Shown piece by piece: positions 22,973 through 31,435 of a DNA stretch of 64,000 bases. A program made the position numbers and the translations under genes. The notes below the pieces were generated by a model. That model made no database searches, was not told where the DNA came from, and worked only from the letters and a program-made list of their open reading frames with translations. Location: the NCBI RefSeq assembly GCF_000719515.1, contig NZ_JOGR01000002.1:1-64000 (forward strand), written 5' to 3'. Positions within the stretch are counted from its first letter, which is position 1, and every line of letters begins with the position of its first letter. The stretch comes from Glycomyces sp. NRRL B-16210. Its GTDB lineage: Bacteria; Actinomycetota; Actinomycetes; Mycobacteriales; Micromonosporaceae.

Positions 22973-24700
22973 ATGACCCGTGTGACCAACTGGTGGAGCG
23001 GTGACTACGACCAGAACCGCGCGATCAACGACCTCGACGAGGAGCTCGCGGCCGAGCGCGCCGCGCGCCACCAGCAGAACCGCCGCCTCCAGGAGACCCG
23101 CAGCCAGCTCGACAAGAGCCTCAAGAAGGTCGACTCCAAGCTCAGCGGCGTGTCCGAGCGCATCGACACGGTCCTCAACTGGACCGAACTGCGCTTCCAG
23201 CTCCTCGAGTTCGACGAGTACCAGGCGCGCAAGGACATCCGCAAGACCTTCCGGGCCCTCGCCGAGAACCGCCCGGCCCTGCCGCCCGAGTTCGAGGACG
23301 TGCCCGGCTACTGGCTGCCGCCCGCGGCCGCCGCGGTCCTGCCGCTGATCCTGCGCGAGCGCTCGACCATCGCCACCTCGCACTCGTTGCCGTTCGCCGA
23401 CCTCAAGTCCGGGTTCGAGGCCGCCCGCGAGCGCGACGGGGTCCGTGCCGAGCTGTTCAACCTCGCCGTCGGCCGCAGCTTCGACCAGCCCGCGCTCATC
23501 GACGCCGCCGTCCTGCGCCTGCTCGGCGAGCCGACGGACCTGGGTTTCGCGAGCCGGAGGCACCCCGAGTACGACACCGCCGAGCCCCAGGTCGCCGCGA
23601 GCTGGCGCACCCTGTGGGAGCAGACCGTCCTCGGCGAGTTCGGGCCCGGCGCCGTCGAGCAGCTCCGGACCGTTCTGCGCGAGCGCTTCGACCCCGACGC
23701 GGTCGACGCGACCGAACTGGAGGCCTGGGACCTCGCCATCGCGACCTTCGGCGCCGAGGACGGCAAGTGGCCCTCCAAGGCCGAGGCCTACGAACCCCTC
23801 GCCGCCCACCTCGCCGAGGGGGAGGAGACCGTGGCCGGCGGTGTTCTTCCCGGCGGCATCACCTCCGACGGTCTTGCGTCCGGCGGTCTTACCTCCGGCG
23901 GCACCGCTCTCGAGACCACTGCCCTTGACACCTCAGTCCTCGACACCACCACCCTCGACACCACCGCCTTCGAGAACACCGCCCCCGCCCGCGACGACCG
24001 GGCCTGGCACCGCTACCTCCAGGAGCTCATCGAGGAGCCCAGCCCCGCCGAACTCCCGCTCGTGCGGGAGATGGAGGCCCTCGAACTCGCCGACGCCGAC
24101 GCGAGCAGCCGCCCCACCTGGAGCGGGTCGGCCGGCACCGTCGCCTCGCTGCTGCGCCGCGACCTGTTCGACCCCGAAGGCCCCCTCGCCCTGCGCCGCT
24201 TCGCCCTCGACCTGGCCGGGCCGCTGCTGCGCTCGCGCCTCCAGGAGCCCGAGCCGCCCGCGCCCCCCGCCGTCGTCCTCGTCAAGCGCCGCTCCCTCAC
24301 CGTCGAGGTCACCGCCAAGGGCCACGACAAGAAGCAGGCCGCCGCCGTCGAGTCCCGCATCGCCCAGGCCGGTCAGGCCGCGCCGTCCAAGGCCGGCCCC
24401 GGCGGCGTCGCCGCCGTCCTGCTCGCGCTCGCCGCGATCATGGTCTTCACCGGCCAGTGGTTCGTCGCGATCCTGTTCGCCCTCGCCACCCTGGTCCCGT
24501 ACTGGTGGTTCCGCGGCCAGGTCGCCGACCACGCCAAGGACCTGAGCCGACGCGAGGACCAGCTCGCCGACCTGCGCGCCGCCCTCGCCAAGGCCCGCGA
24601 GGAGGCCGCCGCGCAGGACGTGCGCATCACCGAGCGCCGCACCGCCGACGTGCGGGCCCGCGAGATCCTCCTGGAGGCCCTCCCCGCCGTCGAGAACTGA
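22973..24700 (+). CDS. Unknown coiled-coil/two-helix membrane protein with a pentad-repeat tract
   Basis: I do not recognise this 575-aa protein. Residues about 20-75 are strongly charged and helical (coiled coil), followed by a mixed region to about 285. Residues 291-335 are a period-5 repeat tract (listed separately). Near the C terminus two membrane helices (about residues 483-520) are followed by a charged helical tail with many Arg, Asp and Glu. Both ends are probably cytoplasmic. ATG at 22973 with GGAG 8 nt upstream. No conserved catalytic motif seen. Possibly a cell-envelope or division-associated scaffold, but that is a guess. Confidence 0.8.
   Translation: MTRVTNWWSGDYDQNRAINDLDEELAAERAARHQQNRRLQETRSQLDKSLKKVDSKLSGVSERIDTVLNWTELRFQLLEFDEYQARKDIRKTFRALAENRPALPPEFEDVPGYWLPPAAAAVLPLILRERSTIATSHSLPFADLKSGFEAARERDGVRAELFNLAVGRSFDQPALIDAAVLRLLGEPTDLGFASRRHPEYDTAEPQVAASWRTLWEQTVLGEFGPGAVEQLRTVLRERFDPDAVDATELEAWDLAIATFGAEDGKWPSKAEAYEPLAAHLAEGEETVAGGVLPGGITSDGLASGGLTSGGTALETTALDTSVLDTTTLDTTAFENTAPARDDRAWHRYLQELIEEPSPAELPLVREMEALELADADASSRPTWSGSAGTVASLLRRDLFDPEGPLALRRFALDLAGPLLRSRLQEPEPPAPPAVVLVKRRSLTVEVTAKGHDKKQAAAVESRIAQAGQAAPSKAGPGGVAAVLLALAAIMVFTGQWFVAILFALATLVPYWWFRGQVADHAKDLSRREDQLADLRAALAKAREEAAAQDVRITERRTADVRAREILLEALPAVEN
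23843..23977 (+). repeat. Nine tandem 15-bp units encoding five-residue repeats
   Basis: The reading frame here steps in units of five residues: first Gly-rich units ending GG (such as LASGG and LTSGG), then TALET, TALDT, SVLDT and similar. The second half fits the pentapeptide-repeat pattern with Leu or Phe at the centre and a small residue two before it. Codon choice in the tract is less GC-biased at third positions than in the flanks. Confidence 0.7.
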
Positions 24701-24803
24701 CCCGAATCGGACTTCTTGTCCGACACCCCGAGGGCCCGGTACGGAAACCCGACACCATGCGGCATCCTGTAAAGCACGAGCCTTCCTACGATTGGGCCAG
24801 TGG

Positions 24804-27521
24804 ATGACGCCAACCCCCCGCCGCGTCCGGCAGTCGCTGTCGTGGATCGCGACCGCCGCAGTCTGGTTCTCCGTGCTCACCGCGGCCCTCGTCGTCGGCG
24901 CCAGGCCCGCGCCGGGGCTCATCGACCAGGACACCGCGGCCGCCCTCGGCGGCGTCGGCACCGCCTGCGCCGGGCTGCTCATGTGGCGCGCCGCCGGCCG
25001 CATCGCACCCGGTCGCCGCGTCACCTACCAGCTCCTCGCCGCCGGCATCCAGACCACCGGCGCGACCGTGGCCGCCGCCTGCTGGCTGCCCGGCGGCGCC
25101 GCCGACCTCGTCGCCGGCGCGGGCTTCTCGGCCGCCATCGTGCTGTGGGCCCTCGCGCTGCTGCGCCTGCCCGACAACGGCTGGGCGCCCCAGGCGGTGC
25201 AGCGCCGCCTCGTCGACGGCACCTTCGTGGGCCTGTGCATCCTCTTCACCTTCTGGCTCCTGGTCGGCCGGCCCCTGTTCGAACTCCACCGCAGCCGCCT
25301 CGCCGACGGCGACCTCGCCATCGTCATCCCCGGCATGATGGGCGCCATCATGCTCGGCGTCGGCCTCACCACCACCTTCCGCATCCGCCGCTGGCGCCGC
25401 CGCCACGCCTTCGCCTACATCGCGGTCTTCGCCGTCCACTTCACCGGCATGTCCATGTACGCCGCCTGGCAGTGGGACCGCCCCGAGGAGCGGGTCCTGT
25501 GGTGGTCGGTCGCCTGGGTCGCCACCTGCGCGGCCCTGCTCGGGGTCACCTACCTCGCCCGCAACCAGAAGCCCGCGGTGGACGACAAGCCCAGCTACCC
25601 GGGGGTCCACTACGGGGTCATGGCCGGCTCCGGCGGCCTCGCAGCCGCGGCCGTCCTCGTGAACGGCGCCCGTGAGGGAGCCCTCCCACTCGACGCCGCC
25701 CTCCTCGGCCTCGCCGCCGCCGGAGCCCTCGGCGCCCGGCTCGTCCTCACCTACTTCGACGTCCGCCGCGTCACCGGCGAGGCCGGCGCCCGCCAGCGCC
25801 GGCTCTCGGCGATCGTCGGCGTCGCCTCCGACACCGTCCTCGTGCTCGACCCCGACCCCGACTCCCGCTTCACCGTCACCTGGCGTCCCGAGGACTCCGC
25901 CTGGAGCCCGGCGACCGAGACCGGACGCTGCGTCGGCGCCTCCTTCCTCGACCTCGTCCACATCGACGACCGCCGCGGCGCCGAGGAGGACCTGCGCTCG
26001 CTCCTCGACGGCTACGGCCAATCCAGCCAGAGCGGCCACGTCACCCTCAACGTGCGCATCCGCGACGCGAACCGCCGCTGGCGCCACACCGAGGCGGTCG
26101 TCAGCGACCTCCGCGGCAAGCCCCAGGTGCGCGGGCTCGTCGCCCGCATCCAGGACATCGGCGCGCGCCGCAGCCTCGAATCCGAGCTCGCCCGCATGGC
26201 CTACACCGACCCGCTCACCGGTCTGGCGAACCGCCGGGCGCTCCTCCAGAGCCTTGAGGACGGCGTCGCCGCCGAGGAGCACCGCACCGCGCTGCTGCTG
26301 CTCGACCTCGACGGCTTCAAGAACGTCAACGACACCCGCGGCCACGACTTCGGCGACGAGCTGCTCGTCGAGGTCTCCCGGCGCATCAAGGAGCTGCTGC
26401 GCCCCACCGACGTCGGCGCCCGCCTGGGCGGGGACGAGTTCGCGATCCTGCTGCGCGCCAGCCGCGCCGAGGCCGTAGCGACCGCGAAATCCCTCGTCGA
26501 GCGCCTCGCCGAACCGCACGAGTTCCACGACGAGTCCACCGTGTTCACCACCGGCTCGGTCGGCATCGCCACCGCCGCCGACGGGCTCGACGACCCCGAG
26601 GTCCTCCTGCGCAACGCCGACCTCGCCCTGCGCGCAGCGAAGCAGGCCGGGAAGAACCGCTACGCGTCCTACGACGCCGAGTTCGACCGCCTGGTGCGCC
26701 GCAAGAACGAGCTGACCCACGAGCTGCGCGGGGCCATCGCCCGCGACGAGCTGCGCCTGGTCTACCAGCCGGTGTTCTCCGTCGCCGACCGCACCATCGT
26801 CGGCGCCGAGGCCCTCATGCGCTGGAACCACCCGCGCCTGGGGAACGTGAGCCCCGGCGAGTTCATCCCCGCCGCGACCGAGTCGGGCCTGACCCAGGAC
26901 CTCGCGGTGTGGACGGTCACCCGCGCGGCCGACCAGCTCGCGGCCTGGCACTCGGCCGGCATCAAGGCCTGGATCTCGGTGAACGTCTCGGTCAAGGAGC
27001 TCCACACCCACCTGTTCGCGACCGAGGTCAACACCGCGCTCATCTCCGCGGGCGTCCCGGCCCGGCGCCTGGTGCTCGAAGTCACCGAGCACGACTTCTC
27101 CCACCAGATGAACACCCTCATCGCCCAGCTCGGGGCCCTGCGGGGCGCCGGGGTGCGGATCGCCTTGGACGACTTCGGGTCCGGGTACTCCTCGCTCGGC
27201 CAGCTCGACCGGCTCCCGGTCGACATCCTCAAGATCGACCGCGACCTCATCGCCAAGGACGACGGCGGCGTCGGGCCCCTCGCCGCGGTCACCGTCGAAC
27301 TCGGTCGCCTGCTCGGCATGGAGGTCATCGCCGAGGGCGTCGAGACCGACACCCAGCTCCAGGCCATGATCGCCGCCCAGGCCCCGCTCGTGCAGGGCTA
27401 CCTGCTCGCCAAGCCGATGGAGCCGGACGACCTGACACGGTGGCTCACCGAGGAGCCGCTGGCGCTGCCGCCGGCCCCGCGCGACACGCCCGACGACGTC
27501 CCGGAGTCTGAGAAAAGTTGA
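24804..27521 (+). CDS. Membrane GGDEF-EAL protein with PAS-like domain (cyclic-di-GMP turnover)
   Basis: The 905-aa protein has about eight N-terminal membrane helices (to about residue 320), a PAS-like region (about 325-445), a GGDEF domain with intact RLGGDEFAIL and DLDGFKNVND, and an EAL domain with EALMRW, EVTEH, DDFGSGYSSL, KIDRDLI, AEGVET and QGYLLAKP. Both the cyclase and phosphodiesterase active sites look complete, so it may make or degrade c-di-GMP, or switch. Start uncertain: ATG at 24804 is used; TTG at 24792 is in frame. The stop lies inside the -35 of the downstream ilvB leader promoter. In Streptomyces c-di-GMP controls development; a role here is inference. Confidence 0.9.
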   Translation: MTPTPRRVRQSLSWIATAAVWFSVLTAALVVGARPAPGLIDQDTAAALGGVGTACAGLLMWRAAGRIAPGRRVTYQLLAAGIQTTGATVAAACWLPGGAADLVAGAGFSAAIVLWALALLRLPDNGWAPQAVQRRLVDGTFVGLCILFTFWLLVGRPLFELHRSRLADGDLAIVIPGMMGAIMLGVGLTTTFRIRRWRRRHAFAYIAVFAVHFTGMSMYAAWQWDRPEERVLWWSVAWVATCAALLGVTYLARNQKPAVDDKPSYPGVHYGVMAGSGGLAAAAVLVNGAREGALPLDAALLGLAAAGALGARLVLTYFDVRRVTGEAGARQRRLSAIVGVASDTVLVLDPDPDSRFTVTWRPEDSAWSPATETGRCVGASFLDLVHIDDRRGAEEDLRSLLDGYGQSSQSGHVTLNVRIRDANRRWRHTEAVVSDLRGKPQVRGLVARIQDIGARRSLESELARMAYTDPLTGLANRRALLQSLEDGVAAEEHRTALLLLDLDGFKNVNDTRGHDFGDELLVEVSRRIKELLRPTDVGARLGGDEFAILLRASRAEAVATAKSLVERLAEPHEFHDESTVFTTGSVGIATAADGLDDPEVLLRNADLALRAAKQAGKNRYASYDAEFDRLVRRKNELTHELRGAIARDELRLVYQPVFSVADRTIVGAEALMRWNHPRLGNVSPGEFIPAATESGLTQDLAVWTVTRAADQLAAWHSAGIKAWISVNVSVKELHTHLFATEVNTALISAGVPARRLVLEVTEHDFSHQMNTLIAQLGALRGAGVRIALDDFGSGYSSLGQLDRLPVDILKIDRDLIAKDDGGVGPLAAVTVELGRLLGMEVIAEGVETDTQLQAMIAAQAPLVQGYLLAKPMEPDDLTRWLTEEPLALPPAPRDTPDDVPESEKS

Positions 27522-27546
27522 CTCACGGGCCGGAATCGTGCATCCT
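27518..27546 (+). promoter_or_regulatory. ilvB leader promoter TTGACT-N17-CATCCT
   Basis: TTGACT (27518-27523) and CATCCT (27541-27546) have an ideal 17-nt spacer. The expected transcript start falls at about 27553-27554, at the GTG of the leader peptide. The -35 overlaps the stop codon of the GGDEF-EAL gene. Confidence 0.6.
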
Positions 27547-27553
27547 GGGGAGC

Positions 27554-27661
27554 GTGCTGAATGAGAAGCGGGCGCTCCACGGACGTGGAGGTGAGCCGCA
27601 GAACTACGACCTGACTGCGACCGAGGCTCCCGCCCGGCCGCTCATCGTAGTACTTACCTAG
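27554..27661 (+). CDS. Leader peptide of the ilvBNC operon (35 aa, ends LIVVLT)
   Basis: A short frame starting with GTG encodes 35 residues whose last six are Leu-Ile-Val-Val-Leu-Thr directly before TAG. The codons there (ATC GTA GTA CTT) include A/T-ending codons that are rare in this genome, which would make ribosomes sensitive to charged Ile, Val and Leu tRNA. Two hairpins follow at once and the second ends in a T tract. Attenuation by leader peptides is established for ilvB operons of actinobacteria; this assignment rests on that and on the sequence. No Shine-Dalgarno; probably leaderless. A 6-bp hairpin (27575-27590) lies within the frame. Confidence 0.7.
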   Translation: MLNEKRALHGRGGEPQNYDLTATEAPARPLIVVLT

Positions 27662-27722
27662 CGCACCGTCGTTCTCTGACGGTGCGCTCGCCCCGTGCGT
27701 CTTTGCACGCGGGCGATTTTTT
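27661..27722 (+). terminator. Attenuator hairpins before ilvB
   Basis: Hairpin 1 is a perfect 10-bp stem (27661-27670 with 27678-27687) that begins in the leader stop codon. Hairpin 2 pairs 27689-27698 with 27705-27715 with one bulge and is followed by six T (27717-27722), a classical intrinsic terminator. CGCCCG at 27631-27636 could compete for the 3' arm of hairpin 2. Which pairing is the antiterminator cannot be decided by eye. Confidence 0.75.
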
Positions 27723-27773
27723 CTGCCCGGAGAGCGACGCCATACCTCGAAACAGCCGATCAATCCCTATTGG

Positions 27774-29642
27774 ATGAAGGACATGAGCACACCAGTGAAG
27801 GCACCGAAGCCAGGGCCGCAGGCTGTCAAGGCTCAGCCCGCCAGGCCGAAGGCACCCAGGCCGGCCCCCCCGCTCGGCGCGCCCGCCGCCGCGCCCGTCC
27901 TCACCGGAGCGCAGGCCGTCGTCCGCGCGCTCGAAGAGCTCGACGTCGAGGCCGTCTTCGGCATCCCGGGCGGCGCGATCCTCCCGGCCTACGACCCGCT
28001 CCTGGACTCCGAGCAGGTCCGCCACATCCTCGTCCGCCACGAGCAGGGCGCCGGCCACGCCGCCCAGGGCTACGCCCTCGCCACCGGCAAGGTCGGCGTG
28101 TGCATGGCCACCTCCGGCCCCGGCGCGACCAACCTGGTGACGCCCCTGGCCGACGCCCACATGGACTCGGTCCCGATCGTGGCCATCACCGGCCAGGTCG
28201 CCTCGGCGGCGATCGGCACGGACGCCTTCCAGGAAGCCGACATCTGCGGCATCACCATGCCGATCACCAAGCACTCCTACCTGGTCACCTCCGTGGAGGA
28301 GATCCCGCGGGTGCTCGCCGAGGCCTTCTACGTGGCCGCCTCGGGCCGCCCCGGCCCGGTTCTGGTCGACATCCCCAAGGACATCCTGAGCACCACCGGC
28401 TCCTTCGTGTGGCCGCCCAAGATGGACCTGCCCGGCTACCGGCCCACGACGCAGCCCCACGGCAAGCAGATCCGCGAGGCCGCCGCGCTCATCGCCGAGT
28501 CCAAGCGCCCCGTGCTCTACGTCGGCGGCGGCGTCGTCAAGTCCGGCGCGCACGCCGAGCTGCTGGCGCTGGCCGAGCTGACCGGCGCGCCGGTCATCAC
28601 CACCCTCATGGCGAGGGGCGCCTTCCCCGACTCGCACCCGCAGCACCTGGGCATGCCCGGGATGCACGGCACGGTCCCGGCGGTGCACGCGCTCCAGAAG
28701 TCCGACCTCCTGGTGGCCCTGGGCGCCCGCTTCGACGACCGCGTCACCGGCAAGCTCTCCTCCTTCGCGCCGGACGCGAAGGTCGTCCACGTGGACATCG
28801 ACCCGGCCGAGATCGGCAAGAACCGCGAGGCCGACGTGCCGATCGTGGGCGACTGCAAGGCCGCCATCGCGGCGATGATCGAGGCCTACGGCGACCCCGG
28901 CAAGGAGCGCCTGAAGGTCTGGTGGGAGACCCTCGACGACCTCAAGGCCCGCTACCCGCTGGGCTACACCGACATCGACGACGGCCTGCCGGCCCCGCAG
29001 TACGTGATCGAGCGGCTCGGCGAGCTCGCCCCGGCCGACACGATCTGGACCACCGGCGTGGGCCAGCACCAGATGTGGGCCAGCCAGTTCATCTCCTACG
29101 AGAAGCCGGGCACGTTCCTCAACTCCGGCGGCCTGGGCACCATGGGCTTCGCCGTCCCCGCGGCCATGGGCGCCAAGCTCGGGCGGATGGACCGCACCGT
29201 GTGGGCCATCGACGGCGACGGCTGCTTCCAGATGACCAACCAGGAGCTGGCGACCTGCTCGATCGAGGGCATCCCGATCAAGGTCGCGGTCATCAACAAC
29301 GGCAACCTCGGCATGGTGCGCCAGTGGCAGACCCTGTTCTACGAGAAGCGCTACTCCAACACCGACCTGTCCACCCACCACTCCGAGGCCTCCCCGCGGG
29401 TGCCGGACTTCGTGAAGCTCGCCGAGGCCCTCGGCTGCGTGGGCCTGCGGGCCGAGCGCGACGAAGAGGTGGACGCGATCATCGAGCAGGCCAACGCGAT
29501 CAACGACCGCCCGGTGGTCGTCGACTTCACCGTCGGCCCCGACGCCATGGTCTGGCCGATGGTCCCGGCCGGGGTCTCCAACGACGAGATCCTCTACGCG
29601 CGCGACGTGCGCCCGAACTTCGACGACGAGGGGCAGATCTGA
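27774..29642 (+). CDS. ilvB: Acetolactate synthase, large catalytic subunit
   Basis: The 622-aa thiamine-diphosphate enzyme makes acetolactate or acetohydroxybutyrate, the first common step of branched-chain amino acid synthesis. After a Pro/Ala/Lys-rich extension of about 40 residues come VFGIPGGAILPAYD, RHEQGAGHAAQGYA (catalytic Glu), the FAD domain with GARFDDRVTGKL, and the TPP motif GDGCFQMTNQELAT...NNGNLGMVRQWQ. Two in-frame ATGs (27774 and 27783) are possible; neither has a well-spaced ribosome-binding site. The stop overlaps ilvN (TGATG). Confidence 0.96.
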   Translation: MKDMSTPVKAPKPGPQAVKAQPARPKAPRPAPPLGAPAAAPVLTGAQAVVRALEELDVEAVFGIPGGAILPAYDPLLDSEQVRHILVRHEQGAGHAAQGYALATGKVGVCMATSGPGATNLVTPLADAHMDSVPIVAITGQVASAAIGTDAFQEADICGITMPITKHSYLVTSVEEIPRVLAEAFYVAASGRPGPVLVDIPKDILSTTGSFVWPPKMDLPGYRPTTQPHGKQIREAAALIAESKRPVLYVGGGVVKSGAHAELLALAELTGAPVITTLMARGAFPDSHPQHLGMPGMHGTVPAVHALQKSDLLVALGARFDDRVTGKLSSFAPDAKVVHVDIDPAEIGKNREADVPIVGDCKAAIAAMIEAYGDPGKERLKVWWETLDDLKARYPLGYTDIDDGLPAPQYVIERLGELAPADTIWTTGVGQHQMWASQFISYEKPGTFLNSGGLGTMGFAVPAAMGAKLGRMDRTVWAIDGDGCFQMTNQELATCSIEGIPIKVAVINNGNLGMVRQWQTLFYEKRYSNTDLSTHHSEASPRVPDFVKLAEALGCVGLRAERDEEVDAIIEQANAINDRPVVVDFTVGPDAMVWPMVPAGVSNDEILYARDVRPNFDDEGQI

Positions 29643-30163
29643 TGAGCGTCCACACGCTTTCCGTCCTGGTCGAGAACAAGCCGGGCGTCCTCGCCCGCGT
29701 CGCGGCCCTGTTCTCCAGGCGCGGCTTCAACATCGACTCCCTCGCCGTCGGCGAGACCGAGCACCCCGGCGTCAGCCGCATCACGATCGTGGTGGACGTC
29801 GAGGCGGGCTCGCTGGAGCAGGTCACCAAGCAGCTCAACAAGCTCATCCACGTCCTCAAGATCGTGGAGCTGGAGGCGGGCTCGTCCGTGCAGCGCGAAC
29901 TGCTGCTGGTGAAGGTCCGCGCCGACGCCGCCACCCGCGGCCAGGTGATCGCCGCGGCCGAGCTGTTCAAGGCCCGCTCGGTCGACGTCACACCCGACAC
30001 GGTCACCTTCGAGGTCACCGGGAACTCCGACAAGATCGAGGCGTTCCTGGAAGTCCTGGAGCCGTTCGGGATCAAGGAGCTCGTCCAGTCGGGGACCGTC
30101 GCGCTGGGGCGCGGCGCCAAGTCCATGGCCTCGCTGTCCCGCTACGTCTCACCGAACAATTAA
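29642..30163 (+). CDS. ilvN: Acetolactate synthase, small regulatory subunit
   Basis: The 173-aa protein has an N-terminal ACT domain (HTLSVLVENKPGVLARVAALFSRRGFNIDSLAVG) that binds valine for feedback inhibition, and a C-terminal ALS-associated domain. It activates IlvB and confers end-product control. The start codon overlaps the ilvB stop by one base, consistent with equal synthesis of subunits. Confidence 0.97.
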   Translation: MSVHTLSVLVENKPGVLARVAALFSRRGFNIDSLAVGETEHPGVSRITIVVDVEAGSLEQVTKQLNKLIHVLKIVELEAGSSVQRELLLVKVRADAATRGQVIAAAELFKARSVDVTPDTVTFEVTGNSDKIEAFLEVLEPFGIKELVQSGTVALGRGAKSMASLSRYVSPNN

Positions 30164-30182
30164 GTCAAGAAGGAAGCATCGC

Positions 30183-31193
30183 ATGTCCGCTGAAGTGTTC
30201 TACGACGACGACGCCGACCTGGCCCTGATCCAGGGCAAGAAGGTCGCCGTCCTCGGCTACGGCTCGCAGGGCCACGCCCACTCGCTGAGCCTGCGCGACT
30301 CCGGGGTCGAGGTCGTCATCGGCCTCCAGGAGAACTCCAAGTCGCGTCCGAAGGCCGAGGAGGCGGGCCTGAAGGTGCTCACGCCGGCCGAGGCCGCCGC
30401 ATGGGCCGACGTCATCATGATCCTGGTCCCGGACACCGTGCAGGCCAAGCTGTACGCCGACGAGATCGCCCCGAACCTGAGCTCGGGCAAGACCCTGCTG
30501 TTCGGCCACGGCTTCAACATCCGCTACGACCTGATCCAGCCGCCGGCCGACGTCAACGTCGGCATGGTCGCCCCGAAGGGCCCGGGCCACATGGTCCGCC
30601 GCCAGTTCGTGGACGGCAAGGGCGTGCCCGCGCTGGTCGCGGTGGAGCAGGACCCGTCGGGCGACACCCAGGCGGTGGCGCTCTCCTACGCGAAGGCGAT
30701 CGGCGGCACCCGCGCGGGCGTCCTGAAGACCACCTTCAAGGAGGAGACCGAGACCGACCTGTTCGGCGAGCAGGCCGTGCTGTGCGGCGGGGCCGCCGAG
30801 CTCATCAAGGCCGGCTTCGAGACGCTGACCGAGGCGGGCTACGCCCCCGAGGCCGCGTACTTCGAGTGCCTGCACGAGCTCAAGCTCATCGTGGACATGA
30901 TCTACGAGGGCGGCATCGCGAACATGTGGTACTCCGTCTCGGACACCGCCGAGTACGGCGGCCTGACCCGCGGACCGCGCGTGGTCAACGCCGAGACCAA
31001 GGCCGAGATGAAGCGCATCCTCACCGAGATCCAGGATGGCACCTTCGCCAAGGAATGGGTCGCGGAGTCCGAGAAGCGCGAGAACTACAAGAAGCTCCAG
31101 GCCGAGCAGAACGACCACCAGATCGAAGAGACCGGCAAGAAGATGCGCGACCTCATGCCCTGGGTCCAGCGCAAGATCACCGAAACGGCGTAG
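30183..31193 (+). CDS. ilvC: Ketol-acid reductoisomerase (class I)
   Basis: IlvC isomerises and reduces acetolactate with NADPH and Mg2+. The 336-aa length is class I. The Rossmann motif GYGSQGHAHSLSLRDSG and the cofactor-selecting loop GLQENSKSRPKAEEAG are present, as are the metal-binding ETDLFGEQAVLCGG and the helix ECLHELKLIVDMIYEGG. GAAGGAAG precedes the ATG; the gap to ilvN is 19 bp. Last gene of ilvBNC. Confidence 0.97.
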   Translation: MSAEVFYDDDADLALIQGKKVAVLGYGSQGHAHSLSLRDSGVEVVIGLQENSKSRPKAEEAGLKVLTPAEAAAWADVIMILVPDTVQAKLYADEIAPNLSSGKTLLFGHGFNIRYDLIQPPADVNVGMVAPKGPGHMVRRQFVDGKGVPALVAVEQDPSGDTQAVALSYAKAIGGTRAGVLKTTFKEETETDLFGEQAVLCGGAAELIKAGFETLTEAGYAPEAAYFECLHELKLIVDMIYEGGIANMWYSVSDTAEYGGLTRGPRVVNAETKAEMKRILTEIQDGTFAKEWVAESEKRENYKKLQAEQNDHQIEETGKKMRDLMPWVQRKITETA

Positions 31194-31288
31194 CCGCGCA
31201 GTGATCCAGGAGGCTCAGGACGGAGACGGCGGAGCCGCGAAGCGGCCCAGACGTCTCAGCACTGAAGCCGCCTGAAGTCCGAAGCATA

Positions 31289-31327
31289 TGAATGGCCGGG
31301 AACCGCATCGCGGTTCCCGGCCATTCA
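31289..31327 (+). terminator. 18-bp hairpin after ilvC (copy 1 of a duplicated hairpin)
   Basis: A perfect 18-bp stem (31289-31306 with 31310-31327), loop ATC, lies 95 bp after ilvC. Its central 29 nt (31294-31322) are identical to 32928-32956 on the other side of the next gene. No T tract; probable terminator for ilvBNC. Confidence 0.75.
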
Positions 31328-31389
31328 CATACCTGGACCATCTCGGAACTCGACCTCCGCACGGCGATCCCGAACACAGCTTGAATTAC

Positions 31390-31420
31390 TAGGGGTATAG
31401 TTTTATAAACCGTATCCCTA
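31390..31420. promoter_or_regulatory. AT-rich imperfect inverted repeat before the DUF234 ATPase
   Basis: Two 14-nt arms (31390-31403 and 31407-31420) match in 11 of 14 positions around TAT. The segment contains TATAGT and TATAAA-like hexamers and is the most AT-rich stretch for several kilobases. It ends 15 bp before the GTG start, so it is a candidate promoter with operator. Confidence 0.45.
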
Positions 31421-31435
31421 TAAAGCGGAGGCCGG

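Noticed and set aside
24786..27104. A 772-codon minus-strand frame opposite the GGDEF-EAL gene
   Set aside because: Same antisense artefact; the plus-strand protein has complete catalytic motifs.
27554..27722. T-box riboswitch instead of a leader-peptide attenuator for ilvB
   Set aside because: No T-box consensus or long 5' leader is present, while a peptide ending in Leu-Ile-Val-Val-Leu is.
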